Shown here: positions 27,326 to 36,502 of the stretch, in pieces
Numbering within the stretch: position 1 is the stretch's first letter
How the letters are laid out: every line of letters begins with the position of its first letter
Source: Pseudomonas sp. dw_612
GTDB taxonomy: Bacteria > Pseudomonadota > Gammaproteobacteria > Pseudomonadales > Pseudomonadaceae
Reading direction: 5' to 3'
NCBI RefSeq assembly: GCF_018449725.1
Contig: NZ_JAAVVC010000003.1
Coordinates: 310,001-374,000, forward strand
DNA length: 64,000 nucleotides
Notes under the pieces: model-generated
What the model saw: the letters and a program-made list of their open reading frames with translations, nothing else
Database searches by the model: none
Told to the model about the DNA's origin: nothing
Position numbers and translations under genes: made by a program

Positions 27326-28819
27326 ATGACCACCCTGACTCGTGCCGATTGGGAACAACGGGCTCGCGACCTGAAGATCGAAGGCCGCGCCTACATCAAT
27401 GGCGAATACACCGATGCTGTCTCCAGCGAGACCTTTGAGTGCATCAGTCCGGTCGATGGCCGTCTGCTGGGCAAGATTGCCAGCTGTGACGCCGCCGACG
27501 CCCAGCGCGCCGTGGAAAACGCCCGCGCCACCTTCAATTCCGGCGTGTGGTCGCGCCTGGCGCCGACCAAACGCAAAGCCACCATGATTCGTTTCGCCGG
27601 TCTGCTGAAACAGCATGCCGAAGAGCTGGCCCTGCTTGAAACCCTGGACATGGGCAAGCCGATCAGTGATTCCCTGTACATCGACGTTCCCGGCGCGGCG
27701 CAAGCCCTGAGCTGGAGCGGCGAAGCCATCGACAAGATCTACGACGAAGTCGCCGCGACCCCGCACGATCAGCTGGGTCTAGTGACCCGCGAGCCAGTCG
27801 GCGTCGTTGGCGCCATCGTGCCGTGGAACTTCCCGTTGATGATGGCCTGCTGGAAACTTGGCCCTGCGCTGTCCACCGGTAACTCGGTCATCCTCAAACC
27901 ATCGGAAAAATCGCCGCTGACCGCCATCCGCATCGCCGCGCTGGCCGTTGAAGCCGGTATCCCGAAAGGTGTGTTGAACGTCCTGCCGGGCTACGGCCAC
28001 ACCGTCGGCAAGGCCTTGGCCCTGCACAACGACGTGGACACCCTGGTGTTCACCGGTTCGACCAAGATCGCCAAGCAACTGCTGATCTACTCCGGTGAAT
28101 CGAACATGAAGCGCGTCTGGCTCGAAGCCGGCGGCAAGAGCCCGAACATCGTGTTCGCCGATGCCCCGGACCTGCAAGCCGCTGCTGAATCCGCCGCCAG
28201 CGCCATTGCCTTCAACCAGGGCGAAGTCTGCACTGCCGGCTCGCGTCTGCTGGTCGAGCGTTCGATCAAGGACACCTTCCTGCCGCTGGTCATCGAAGCG
28301 CTGAAAACCTGGAAGCCAGGTAACCCGCTGGACCCGGCGACCAACGTCGGCGCGCTGGTGGACACGCAGCAGATGAACACCGTGCTGTCCTACATTGAAT
28401 CCGGCCACACCGACGGCGCCAAACTGGTGGCCGGCGGCAAGCGCATTCTTCAGGAAACCGGTGGTACCTACGTTGAGCCGACGATTTTCGATGGCGTGAA
28501 CAACGCGATGAAAATCGCCCAGGAAGAAATCTTTGGCCCGGTGTTGTCGGTCATCGCTTTCGACACCGCCGAAGAAGCCATCGCGATTGCCAACGACACG
28601 CCGTACGGCCTGGCCGCTGCGGTATGGACCAAAGACATCTCCAAGGCGCACCTGACCGCCAAGGCATTGCGTGCCGGTAGCGTGTGGGTCAACCAGTACG
28701 ACGGCGGCGACATGACCGCGCCGTTTGGTGGTTTCAAACAGTCGGGTAATGGCCGCGACAAGTCGCTGCATGCGTTCGACAAGTACACCGAGCTGAAGGC
28801 GACCTGGATCAAGTTGTAA
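27326..28819 (+). CDS. kauB: Gamma-glutamyl-aminobutyraldehyde-type dehydrogenase (KauB/PauC)
   Basis: A 497-residue NAD(P)-dependent aldehyde dehydrogenase. It has the coenzyme motif FTGSTKIAKQLL, the catalytic glutamate in LEAGGKSPN and the catalytic cysteine in FNQGEVCTAGSRLLV. Length and sequence agree with the pseudomonad KauB/PauC proteins that oxidise aldehydes from putrescine, cadaverine and arginine-derived ketoguanidines. The specific substrate is inferred from family and neighbours (PauB-like oxidase and PauR-like regulator downstream). AGAGGAGG precedes the ATG. Confidence 0.9.
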   Translation: MTTLTRADWEQRARDLKIEGRAYINGEYTDAVSSETFECISPVDGRLLGKIASCDAADAQRAVENARATFNSGVWSRLAPTKRKATMIRFAGLLKQHAEELALLETLDMGKPISDSLYIDVPGAAQALSWSGEAIDKIYDEVAATPHDQLGLVTREPVGVVGAIVPWNFPLMMACWKLGPALSTGNSVILKPSEKSPLTAIRIAALAVEAGIPKGVLNVLPGYGHTVGKALALHNDVDTLVFTGSTKIAKQLLIYSGESNMKRVWLEAGGKSPNIVFADAPDLQAAAESAASAIAFNQGEVCTAGSRLLVERSIKDTFLPLVIEALKTWKPGNPLDPATNVGALVDTQQMNTVLSYIESGHTDGAKLVAGGKRILQETGGTYVEPTIFDGVNNAMKIAQEEIFGPVLSVIAFDTAEEAIAIANDTPYGLAAAVWTKDISKAHLTAKALRAGSVWVNQYDGGDMTAPFGGFKQSGNGRDKSLHAFDKYTELKATWIKL

Positions 28820-28841
28820 GCACCACACAACGAAGATCCCT

Positions 28842-28931
28842 TGTGGGAGCGGGCTTGCTCGCGAAGGCGCCGTGACAGCCAACGATGATGTTGGATGTGA
28901 TGGCCTCTTCGCGAGCAAGCCCGCTCCCACA
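28842..28931. repeat. REPIN, type A pair
   Basis: Inverted GGGAGCGGGCTTGCTCGCGA arms lie between two genes of the same direction (kauB and the MFS gene). Confidence 0.93.
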
Positions 28932-28977
28932 TTTGTTTTGTGCCGTCTGAAAAATAATATCCACAGGAGCGTGGAAC

Positions 28978-30123
28978 ATGCGTTGGGCGACTTATTTCGC
29001 CGTGTTGGCGTCTGTCTTGAGTGTCGGCCTGGCCCTGGGCGTCAGCATGCCGCTGGTGTCGTTTCGCCTGGAAAGCTGGGGTTACGGTTCGTTTGCGATT
29101 GGTGTGATGGCGGCGATGCCGGCCATTGGCGTGTTGCTGGGGGCGAAGATTTCCAGTCACCTGGCGGCGCGCTTCGGCACGGCCAATCTGATGCGTCTGT
29201 GCCTGTGGGGCGGCGCGGTGTCCATCGGTTTGCTGGCGCTGCTGCCGAGTTATCCGATCTGGTTGGTGTTGCGGTTGATGATCGGGGTGATCCTCACCCT
29301 CGTTTTTATTCTCGGCGAAAGCTGGATCAACCAATTGGTGGTCGAGCAGTGGCGCGGGCGATTGGTGGCGCTGTATGGCAGCAGCTATGCCTTGAGCCAA
29401 CTCGGCGGGCCGCTGCTGCTGGGCGCGCTGGGTACGGAACATGATTACGGCTTCTGGGTCGGCGTCGGCTTGCTGCTGACGGCGCCATTGTTGTTGCTGG
29501 GCCGTAGTGGTGCGCCAAGCAGTGAAGCGAGCAGTGTGACCTTCGGCGATTTATGGACCTTCTGTCGTGGCCTGCCGGCGATTGCCTGGGCGGTGTCGCT
29601 GTTCGCCGCGTTCGAAGCGATGATTCTGACCCTGTTGCCGGTGTATTGCCTGCGCCAGGGCTTTACCGCAGAGATCGCCCTGGCGATGGTCAGCACCGTG
29701 GTGGTCGGCGATGCCTTGCTGCAACTGCCCATCGGCGCGTTGGCGGACCGATTGTCCCGGCGCAGTTTGTTCACCGGGTGCGCCGTGGTGTTGTTGGTGT
29801 CGAGCCTGGCGATTCCGCTGTTGATCGATACCTTGCTGATCTGGCCGCTGTGGGTGTTGTTCGGCGCGAGTGCTGGTGGTTTGTTCACCTTGTCGTTGAT
29901 TCTGATCGGCGAGCGCTACCGCGACGATGCGCTGGTGCGGGCCAATGCGCATATTGCGCAGTTGTGGGGGATTGGGTGTCTGGTCGGACCGTTGGCGGCC
30001 GGGGCGGGGAGCCAGTGGATCAGCGGGCATGCGTTGCCGTTGCTGATGGCGGCGGGGGCGTTGGGGTTGGTGATTCTGCTGATGCGCCAAGGGGCGTTTG
30101 GCGCAGTGGCCGAGCCCGCGTAG
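28978..30123 (+). CDS. Major facilitator superfamily transporter (YcaD-like)
   Basis: A 381-residue protein with about 12 predicted membrane helices. The conserved MFS loop 2-3 motif is present in relaxed form (GAKISSHLAARFG), and a repeat is seen in the second half (GALADRLSRRSLF). The ATG at 28978 follows AGGAG. It resembles YcaD-family transporters; substrate unknown. A type B repeat begins at its stop codon. Confidence 0.88.
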   Translation: MRWATYFAVLASVLSVGLALGVSMPLVSFRLESWGYGSFAIGVMAAMPAIGVLLGAKISSHLAARFGTANLMRLCLWGGAVSIGLLALLPSYPIWLVLRLMIGVILTLVFILGESWINQLVVEQWRGRLVALYGSSYALSQLGGPLLLGALGTEHDYGFWVGVGLLLTAPLLLLGRSGAPSSEASSVTFGDLWTFCRGLPAIAWAVSLFAAFEAMILTLLPVYCLRQGFTAEIALAMVSTVVVGDALLQLPIGALADRLSRRSLFTGCAVVLLVSSLAIPLLIDTLLIWPLWVLFGASAGGLFTLSLILIGERYRDDALVRANAHIAQLWGIGCLVGPLAAGAGSQWISGHALPLLMAAGALGLVILLMRQGAFGAVAEPA

Positions 30124-30201
30124 ATCAAAAGATCGCAGCCTTCGGCAGCTCCTACGGGTGTACTCCATTCCAATGTAGGAGCTGCCGAAGGCTGCGATCT
30201 T
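30123..30201. repeat. REP-like inverted pair, type B
   Basis: The arms GATCAAAAGATCGCAGCCTT.. and ..AAGGCTGCGATC flank a short centre. The left arm directly follows the TAG stop of the MFS gene. It is located between convergent genes. Confidence 0.92.
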
Positions 30202-30218
30202 GGCAATGGAAGCCGCGC

Positions 30219-31787
30219 TTACAACATTCGCTCCAATCCGACGGTGGTGCTCATCCACGCATTAAACCGTCGCCACCAGCTCCCCGGTTCCTTGGTCAAC
30301 GTGTGCAGTTTGCCGTTGTCCTCGGTCACCCAGACAATCTGCCCATTCTCCAGTTTCGCCTCATAACTCAGCGGTGGCGCCATGCCTTGCAGGGCCAGTT
30401 CGCGCACGTGTGCGGCCAGCTCCGGGCTGTCGACCAGCACGCCGACTTCGGTGTTCCACAGCACCGAGCGCGGGTCGAAATTGAACGAGCCGATAAACGA
30501 TTTCTGCTGATCGAAGATCATCGCCTTGCTGTGCAGGCTCGAGTCCGAGCCCTGATAGGCCGAACGCCGGAACAGATGCGGACCGCTGCCGCTCCCCGCG
30601 CCGGGCTGGCGCCGCAGTTCGAACAACTTCACGCCATGCTCCAGCAATGCCTTGCGATACGGCGCATAACCGCCATGCACCGCGGGTACGTCGGTGGCTT
30701 CCAGCGCGTTGGTCAGCAGGCTCACGGAGACCCCGGCATCAGCGCGGCCGGTCAGGTACACCAGCCCCGGTTGGCCAGGCACAAAGTAGGCGGAAATCAT
30801 GATCAGCTCTTTGCGGACTCCGTTCAGTTCCGGCGCCAACTGCGTGGTCAGCAACAATTGCGGGTCAGGTTCGCCCTTGGACAGCACCTTGCTCGGCGCG
30901 TCCCACAACGCCTGGTTCCAGGCCCAGATCAGTTCCCGGCGCCAGATGTCCAGACGCGGGTGTTTGTCGTAGATCATCAGTTGTTGATACAACGCGTGAT
31001 TCTGTTTGCGGGTTTCTTCCAGGGATTCTTCCAGGCGCGTGCGGGTGTTTTGCAGGTCCCTGGCGCTCGGTTTGCTGGAGAGGAATTCGTCGATGGGCTT
31101 GCTCAAGGCGCTGTTCCAGTACTGGTCGAAACTGTGCCCGAGCTGCTCGGCCACCGGCCCGACGCTGAGCATGTCGATGTCAGTGAAGTTCAGGTTGGGC
31201 TCGGCATCGAAATACTCGTCCCCGAGGTTGCGCCCACCCACGATGGCCGCGCTGTTGTCCGCCAGCCACAGCTTGTTGTGCATGCGCCGGTGTTGCAGAG
31301 ACAGGTCGAACAGCCGGCCCATGGTCCGCGTCACGCCGGTGCTGCGCCCAAGGTGCAGTGGGTTGAACAGGCGAATCTGAATCTGCGGATGGGCCGCCAG
31401 GGTCGCAATGACCTGGTCCAGGCCATCGCTGGTGGTGTCATCGAGCAGGATCCGCACCCGCACGCCGCGATCGGCAGCCTTGAGCAATTCTTCCACCAGC
31501 ATTCGCGTGCTGATGCCGTCGTGGACGATGTAGTACTGCAAATCGAGGCTGGTTTGTGCGTTGCGGATCAGCTCGGCGCGGGCCATGAAGGCTTCGGTGC
31601 TGTTGGAGAGCAGGCGAAAGCCCGATTGCCCCTTGTAAGGCGCGGCCTGGGCCTGGATCGAGCGACCAAAGGCCGAGTCCGCCGCCGGGAGGGCCTGGCT
31701 CGGCACGCGCGGCACATCGAGCGTTGCGCAGCCACTCGTCAACATGGCCAGTAGCAATACAGCGAGCAGTTTTTTTCCGGGTCGCAC
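30219..31787 (-). CDS. Phospholipase D-family lipoprotein, cardiolipin synthase C-like
   Basis: A 522-residue protein starting at GTG 31787. An N-terminal lipoprotein signal has its lipobox at LTSGC (Cys20). Two PLD motifs are intact: HNKLWLADNSAAIVGGRN and HSKAMIFDQQKSFIGSFN, each with H-x-K-x4-D, so the active site should be complete. It resembles ClsC/YmdC-type enzymes that make cardiolipin from phosphatidylglycerol and phosphatidylethanolamine, but other phosphodiester substrates are possible. No clear Shine-Dalgarno sequence precedes the start. Confidence 0.88.
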   Translation of the reverse strand: MRPGKKLLAVLLLAMLTSGCATLDVPRVPSQALPAADSAFGRSIQAQAAPYKGQSGFRLLSNSTEAFMARAELIRNAQTSLDLQYYIVHDGISTRMLVEELLKAADRGVRVRILLDDTTSDGLDQVIATLAAHPQIQIRLFNPLHLGRSTGVTRTMGRLFDLSLQHRRMHNKLWLADNSAAIVGGRNLGDEYFDAEPNLNFTDIDMLSVGPVAEQLGHSFDQYWNSALSKPIDEFLSSKPSARDLQNTRTRLEESLEETRKQNHALYQQLMIYDKHPRLDIWRRELIWAWNQALWDAPSKVLSKGEPDPQLLLTTQLAPELNGVRKELIMISAYFVPGQPGLVYLTGRADAGVSVSLLTNALEATDVPAVHGGYAPYRKALLEHGVKLFELRRQPGAGSGSGPHLFRRSAYQGSDSSLHSKAMIFDQQKSFIGSFNFDPRSVLWNTEVGVLVDSPELAAHVRELALQGMAPPLSYEAKLENGQIVWVTEDNGKLHTLTKEPGSWWRRFNAWMSTTVGLERML

Positions 31788-32077
31788 GTCGCAGTCTCAA
31801 ATCGCGGCAGGAGCCGGAGTATGGCACGCGCCCGCGATTTATGACTTCACGGTGAACTTACGAAGATTCATCCGTGGGGCGTAGGCCTGTCGTCGTTTAT
31901 CCAATTGGACTATCGCGCCCGTCGAAATGCCGTCGCTTCTGCGTGGTCTTTTCCTACAGATTAATCCCACAAAAAACGGAATGATGCCCCCCGCTTAGTT
32001 GAGGCGATAGTTTGCAGAGTTGTAACAACACGTTATGCCTTTGCAATGTTTATGACTATATGGAGATGGGAATAATA

Positions 32078-32728
32078 ATGGGAAATAAAAGTTTGATCGC
32101 ACTGTTCGTAGGTGCACTGTTACCGACGGTTGCCATGGCTGAAAGTGTTGACTTGAATGTTATCGGGACCATCATCCCGACGTCCTGCATCCCGGCGTTT
32201 GCAGGGGGCAGCACCGTGGATTTGCGCAAGATTTCTGCCGCCACACTGAGTGCCACCACGCAAACAGTGCTGCCTGCGCGTGATATTTCGCTGTATATCA
32301 ATTGTGATGCGCCAGCGCCGGTGGAAGTGTCTGTCAGGGATAATCGCGCGCCAACAAAGTTGCCAGGTATTCATGATGGCGCCGGCCAGAATGACCCTGC
32401 GCTGTTCTTTGGTCTTGGTGAAATCAACGGCATGCGTATTGGCGGGTTTGCATTGCGTCAAGGCGTTCCTGAAGTGGACGGCGCGCCTCAGACATTGTTG
32501 ACCCGGACACTGGCCAACCCGACGTGGCAGCTGCCGACTTCCAGCCTGGTGCGCAATGCGCCGGCGCTGTATTCCTGGGGCCCGAACGTTGCGACCGGCC
32601 CGGCCTCCGCCCGGCACCACGGCTTCCCAATGAGCCTGCTTCCGATTATCGGCCCGAGCAACGCATTGCCGATCAACGACGAGATCCCTCTCGACGGTTC
32701 CGTCACCTTCGACATGTTCTACCTCTGA
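32078..32728 (+). CDS. DUF1120-type fimbrial subunit-like protein
   Basis: 216 residues from the ATG at 32078 (GGGA about 6 bases upstream); starts at 32060 and 32066 are alternatives. A signal peptide (MGNKSLIALFVGALLPTVAMA) is followed by a beta-rich protein with a probable disulfide (PTSCIPAF and YINCDAP) and a C-terminal strand ending DGSVTFDMFYL, as needed for donor-strand assembly. DUF1120 proteins are linked to chaperone-usher pili in pseudomonads. It is probably the main structural subunit of the operon and is followed by chaperone and usher genes. Confidence 0.8.
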   Translation: MGNKSLIALFVGALLPTVAMAESVDLNVIGTIIPTSCIPAFAGGSTVDLRKISAATLSATTQTVLPARDISLYINCDAPAPVEVSVRDNRAPTKLPGIHDGAGQNDPALFFGLGEINGMRIGGFALRQGVPEVDGAPQTLLTRTLANPTWQLPTSSLVRNAPALYSWGPNVATGPASARHHGFPMSLLPIIGPSNALPINDEIPLDGSVTFDMFYL

Positions 32729-32833
32729 TTGCTTGAGTCCCGGCGACCGTTCGGGTCGCCGGGCTCTTGCCCATCCATGCAAGCGCATCGGACCCATGTC
32801 CGGGTCGTCGCTTGAGAGTCCGGAAAAGCCCCC

Positions 32834-33550
32834 ATGCCCTTTTTGATGAGCGGACCAGGTCTCCCGACGCTGGTGCTTTTACTGTTTTCGTTGTTTGTCA
32901 CCACCGAGGCGCATGCGGCCGGCATGGTGCCGCAGACGCCTGTGCTGGTGGTCGAGGAGGGCGTTGGCGAAGCGACCATGAACGTGCGCAACACCGATAC
33001 CCGGCCTGCATTGCTGTACACCACGATCGAGAATATCGAGCAGGACGATGAGGTGCTGCTGGTGTTCACTCCGCCAATCGCCCGCGTCGATCCCGGAGAA
33101 GTCCAGCAGGTGCGTTTTATCCTGCAGAGCGCGAAACCTTTGCAGACCGAACATTTGAAGCGCGTGATCTTCGAGGGCATCAGTCCTGTCGAAAGCGCGA
33201 GCGGCGCACGGGTCAATCTGGGGGTACGGCAGAATCTGCCGGTTATTCTGCGGCCCGTCGATTTGCCGGTGGAACGCGAACCCTGGAAGCGCCTGACCTG
33301 GTCGTCGACGGGCGGCGCATTGCAGGTTTTCAATTCCAGTCCTTATGTGGTTCGCCTGGCCAAAGCCATTGTGCCGTTGCCCGGTGTGCGGCCGGTCGAC
33401 CTGCCACGGACCTACATCCTGCCCGGTGAGCGGCTGCGCGTTGACGGATTGCCGGGTGGTGCGGCGCCGGTGACCGGTGTGCGGATCTTTCCAGCGACCA
33501 CTTACGGGTTTGCTGTCGAGCAGTACGACGCTGCGGTGACGCAGGAGTGA
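32834..33550 (+). CDS. Periplasmic fimbrial chaperone
   Basis: A 238-residue protein. A signal peptide (about residues 1-28, ending AHA) is followed by two immunoglobulin-like domains. Recognisable elements are the N-terminal strand VPQTPVLVVEEGVGEATMNV, the PGEVQQVRFIL segment, GVRQNLPVILRP (F1/G1 region) and the C-terminal domain with FNSSPYVVRLAKA. The canonical chaperone signature is diverged. It would hold subunits until the usher takes them. Its stop overlaps the usher start. Confidence 0.9.
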   Translation: MPFLMSGPGLPTLVLLLFSLFVTTEAHAAGMVPQTPVLVVEEGVGEATMNVRNTDTRPALLYTTIENIEQDDEVLLVFTPPIARVDPGEVQQVRFILQSAKPLQTEHLKRVIFEGISPVESASGARVNLGVRQNLPVILRPVDLPVEREPWKRLTWSSTGGALQVFNSSPYVVRLAKAIVPLPGVRPVDLPRTYILPGERLRVDGLPGGAAPVTGVRIFPATTYGFAVEQYDAAVTQE

Positions 33551-35982
33551 GGACTTGGGCGCGTCGCATACGGCTGGGCCATTTATTTGTGCTGGCCTTT
33601 ACGCCGACCGGGATTGCGGCCAGTGAAGCCGTCACTTTCGATCCCCAGGTGCTCAAGGATCGAGGTATCGATCCGGCCCTGGCTGACTATTTTCGAGAGG
33701 CGCCGCGCTTTGCCCAGGGCACACGCTCGGCATCACTGCAGGTCAACGGGCAACCCAAGGGCCGCGTGCAGATGACGTTCAACAAGCGTGGCGATGTGTG
33801 CCTCGACCCCGATCTATTGAAGGCCGCCGGCGTGCGTGCGCTTGTTTTACCCGCGCGGGAGGCGGGCACCTGCGTGACGTTCGCCGAAGGATTCACCGAG
33901 GCCGTCGTGCAGCTCCATCCCGGCAGGGAGCAAGTGGACCTGTTGATTCCTACCGAGGCCTTGTTACCACCGGACAAGGTGTCCCGAAACTTTGCCAAGG
34001 GCGGCATGGCGGGGGTTTTCAACTACGACGCACTGATGGTGAACAGCGAGCTCCAAGGGCAGCGCAGTGACTATCGCAGCGTCACGTCCGAGCTCGGGTT
34101 TAACGTCGCGGACTGGGTCTTTCGCAGTCGACAGTCCTACACGGTGCTGTCCGATGACACACGTTTCGAGCACCTGTATGCCTACGGCATGCGAACCCTG
34201 GAAGACTATGAGGTCAACCTGCAGGTGGGGCAGCTAAACATGGTCTCGCCGTTGTTTGTCGGCGAATCATTTATCGGTGTGCAGGTTCAGCCGGAAGGCG
34301 CATTCCATCAGTTGCGCGCCGCCGAGCGCGGGGCCGGAAGCCGGGTTGAAGGCGTGGCTTATTCGGCGGCGCGCATCGAAGTCCGGCAGAGCGGAGTGAT
34401 GATTTATTCCACGATGGTGCCCAGCGGCCCGTTCACACTGCGAGAGTTGCCGCTGTTGAGCCGTTCGCTCGATCTGGACGTGACGGTGCACGAGCAGGAT
34501 GGGCAGCAGCGGCGGTTTCGGGTGCCGGCGGCCAGTCTTTACGATGCGGAATTCGGCAGCCCGCCCGGTTTCAATGCCGCGCTGGGGCGGGTGCGGCGAT
34601 TGGGCGCCGATGAGCGCAAGGCGCCGTCCTTTGCCGCCTTCAGCAAGGACTGGAACTGGGGCCGGGATCGGCGTGTCACGGGTGGTTTACTGGGTGGCAC
34701 CGAGTATGTGTCGGCGGGTTGGGGGCTTCAGCAGCAATGGCCCGGCGGCATTGCGCTGGGGGTTCGCCAGGTGTTGTCCAGCGATCAGTCTCAAGGCCTC
34801 GCCGGCCACCAGATACAGATGACGTTCAGTGCGATGTTATCGCCCAGCCTGTCGACGAGCCTGGTCAACGTCCGGCAGAGCGAAGGCTTCCGCACATTGT
34901 CTGATACAGGCTGGGATCATGAGCGCCGGCAGGCTGAGTCTCGAAGCCGTGATCAATGGGTGTTTTCCCTCAATGGCGCGACCGAGCACTGGGGCACTTT
35001 CGGTGCCACCTGGTCGCGTTATTCCAGCCTGGATGCACCACCACAATCGCGGTTGGGGCTTTCCTGGTCGCAAACGCTTGCGGAGCGGGTCAGCCTGTCG
35101 GTGAGCCTGGAGCGAGACATGGGCGGTGCCGCGACAAGTCGCCAGGGCAACGCCGCCTATTTGACTCTGGGCATCCCGCTGGGAGGCCAGCGCTCGGTAC
35201 GCAGTTACGTGCGCAAGGACGATCGCGCCGGCGTGCGCAGTGGCGTGGTACTGAGTGATGCCTTGAACGAAACCCTGGACTACAGCGTCAGCGCCGAGCA
35301 GCGCGATGACGGGCCGACAACCGTGGGCGCCCGTGTCAGTTCCCTTGCGCGCTATACCAGCATTGACCTCGGATACAGCCAGCGACCCGACGCGACCGAT
35401 TTTGATCTCGGCGCACGGGGCGGCATGGTTTTTCACAAGGACGGTGTGACGTTATCGCCTTATCCCGTGCGCGACACCTTTGGTGTGCTCAAGGCCGGCG
35501 AGCAGTCCGGTTTGAAACTGCAGACGCCTCGGGGGCCGGTCTGGACGGATGGCTTTGGGCGGGCGGTCGCGGCCAGTTTGCCCGCCTACACCCAGGCTCG
35601 ACTGGAAGTCGACAACGCGGGCCTGCCGCGCAATGTCGAGGTGCTGAACGGGTTTCAGGAAGTCGAGGCGGGGCGTGGGTCGGTACAGCATCTGGATTTT
35701 TCGGTGATGAGCGTACGACGCCTGTTGTTGAAGGCCAGGACGGGCGATCGCCAATGGTTGCCCAAGGGTGCAGCGGTCCATGACGAACAGGGCCAGTACG
35801 TGACGACGGTCCTGGACACCGGGACGATTTTTCTGCCGGACGCCAAACCGGATCAACAACTGCATGTGCGGCTGTCCGGCACCGAGCGGTGCGTCCTGGA
35901 ATATCCACTGACCGACGCGCCTCGTGACAGCACGCGTATCGAAACGGTTGACGCGACGTGCCTCGATCCCAATCTGTCATGA
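33547..35982 (+). CDS. Fimbrial outer-membrane usher
   Basis: 811 residues from a GTG (33547) that overlaps the chaperone stop, so translation is likely coupled. A signal-like segment is followed by the N-terminal usher domain (DPQVLKDRGIDPALADYF; FNKRGDVCLDPDLL), the barrel with the usher signature VPSGPFTLREL (about residue 291), a plug domain, and a C-terminal domain with a cysteine pair (ERCVLEYP, DATCLDPN). It secretes and assembles the fimbrial subunits across the outer membrane. The AGGAGTGAGG context supplies the ribosome site. Confidence 0.93.
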   Translation: MRTWARRIRLGHLFVLAFTPTGIAASEAVTFDPQVLKDRGIDPALADYFREAPRFAQGTRSASLQVNGQPKGRVQMTFNKRGDVCLDPDLLKAAGVRALVLPAREAGTCVTFAEGFTEAVVQLHPGREQVDLLIPTEALLPPDKVSRNFAKGGMAGVFNYDALMVNSELQGQRSDYRSVTSELGFNVADWVFRSRQSYTVLSDDTRFEHLYAYGMRTLEDYEVNLQVGQLNMVSPLFVGESFIGVQVQPEGAFHQLRAAERGAGSRVEGVAYSAARIEVRQSGVMIYSTMVPSGPFTLRELPLLSRSLDLDVTVHEQDGQQRRFRVPAASLYDAEFGSPPGFNAALGRVRRLGADERKAPSFAAFSKDWNWGRDRRVTGGLLGGTEYVSAGWGLQQQWPGGIALGVRQVLSSDQSQGLAGHQIQMTFSAMLSPSLSTSLVNVRQSEGFRTLSDTGWDHERRQAESRSRDQWVFSLNGATEHWGTFGATWSRYSSLDAPPQSRLGLSWSQTLAERVSLSVSLERDMGGAATSRQGNAAYLTLGIPLGGQRSVRSYVRKDDRAGVRSGVVLSDALNETLDYSVSAEQRDDGPTTVGARVSSLARYTSIDLGYSQRPDATDFDLGARGGMVFHKDGVTLSPYPVRDTFGVLKAGEQSGLKLQTPRGPVWTDGFGRAVAASLPAYTQARLEVDNAGLPRNVEVLNGFQEVEAGRGSVQHLDFSVMSVRRLLLKARTGDRQWLPKGAAVHDEQGQYVTTVLDTGTIFLPDAKPDQQLHVRLSGTERCVLEYPLTDAPRDSTRIETVDATCLDPNLS

Positions 35983-35995
35983 GCGAGAGTCTGCG

Positions 35996-36502
35996 ATGAA
36001 GTGTGTGGTTTTTGCGGCGGCGCTGACGTGCCTTGCCTCGTTTTCGGCTGCGGCCCGGGATGACTGTACGTTGAGCCTGAGCCCGGGGCAGGTGGCCTTC
36101 GGCTCGTTGACGCGCGGGGTGCTGGAGGGCGGTTCAAGTTTCGGCGTGCGCACGGTGCAACTGCGCATTCAGTGCCCGGCGCCGCAGCCAATGAGGTGGC
36201 AATTTATCGCCCCCGCAGCGGACTCGCTGCGCTATCGCTGGGGCGCCGGGACGTTGCAGTTGAGGATCGTGTCAGCTCGATTGGACGGCGCCGCGGTGCA
36301 GTGGGCCGCCGAGAGTGGTGAGCCTTTGCAGGAAGACGTTTTGCGGCCGGGTGAGCGGGTTGTTGCATGGCGCACGGGCGCGATTGCTTCTGGCGCTCAT
36401 CTTGAGGTCGAGCTGGAAGTGGACGCTCGGGTGAGCGCTGGGGCAAGTCGCGTCAATGACCTGACCCGATTTGAAGGCGGCGGTCGTTTTCAGCTCGATT
36501 AA
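35996..36502 (+). CDS. Minor fimbrial subunit-like protein
   Basis: 168 residues from the ATG at 35996 (GCGAGAG in front). It has a signal peptide (MKCVVFAAALTCLASFSAAA) and a small beta-rich protein with two cysteines (DDCTLSLSPGQVAFGSL, RIQCPAP) and hydrophobic alternation at the C-terminus. The placement after the usher suggests a minor or terminating subunit. It is 13 bases after the usher. Its stop codon overlaps the stop of the opposing MocR gene in a shared TTAA (36499-36502). Confidence 0.75.
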   Translation: MKCVVFAAALTCLASFSAAARDDCTLSLSPGQVAFGSLTRGVLEGGSSFGVRTVQLRIQCPAPQPMRWQFIAPAADSLRYRWGAGTLQLRIVSARLDGAAVQWAAESGEPLQEDVLRPGERVVAWRTGAIASGAHLEVELEVDARVSAGASRVNDLTRFEGGGRFQLD

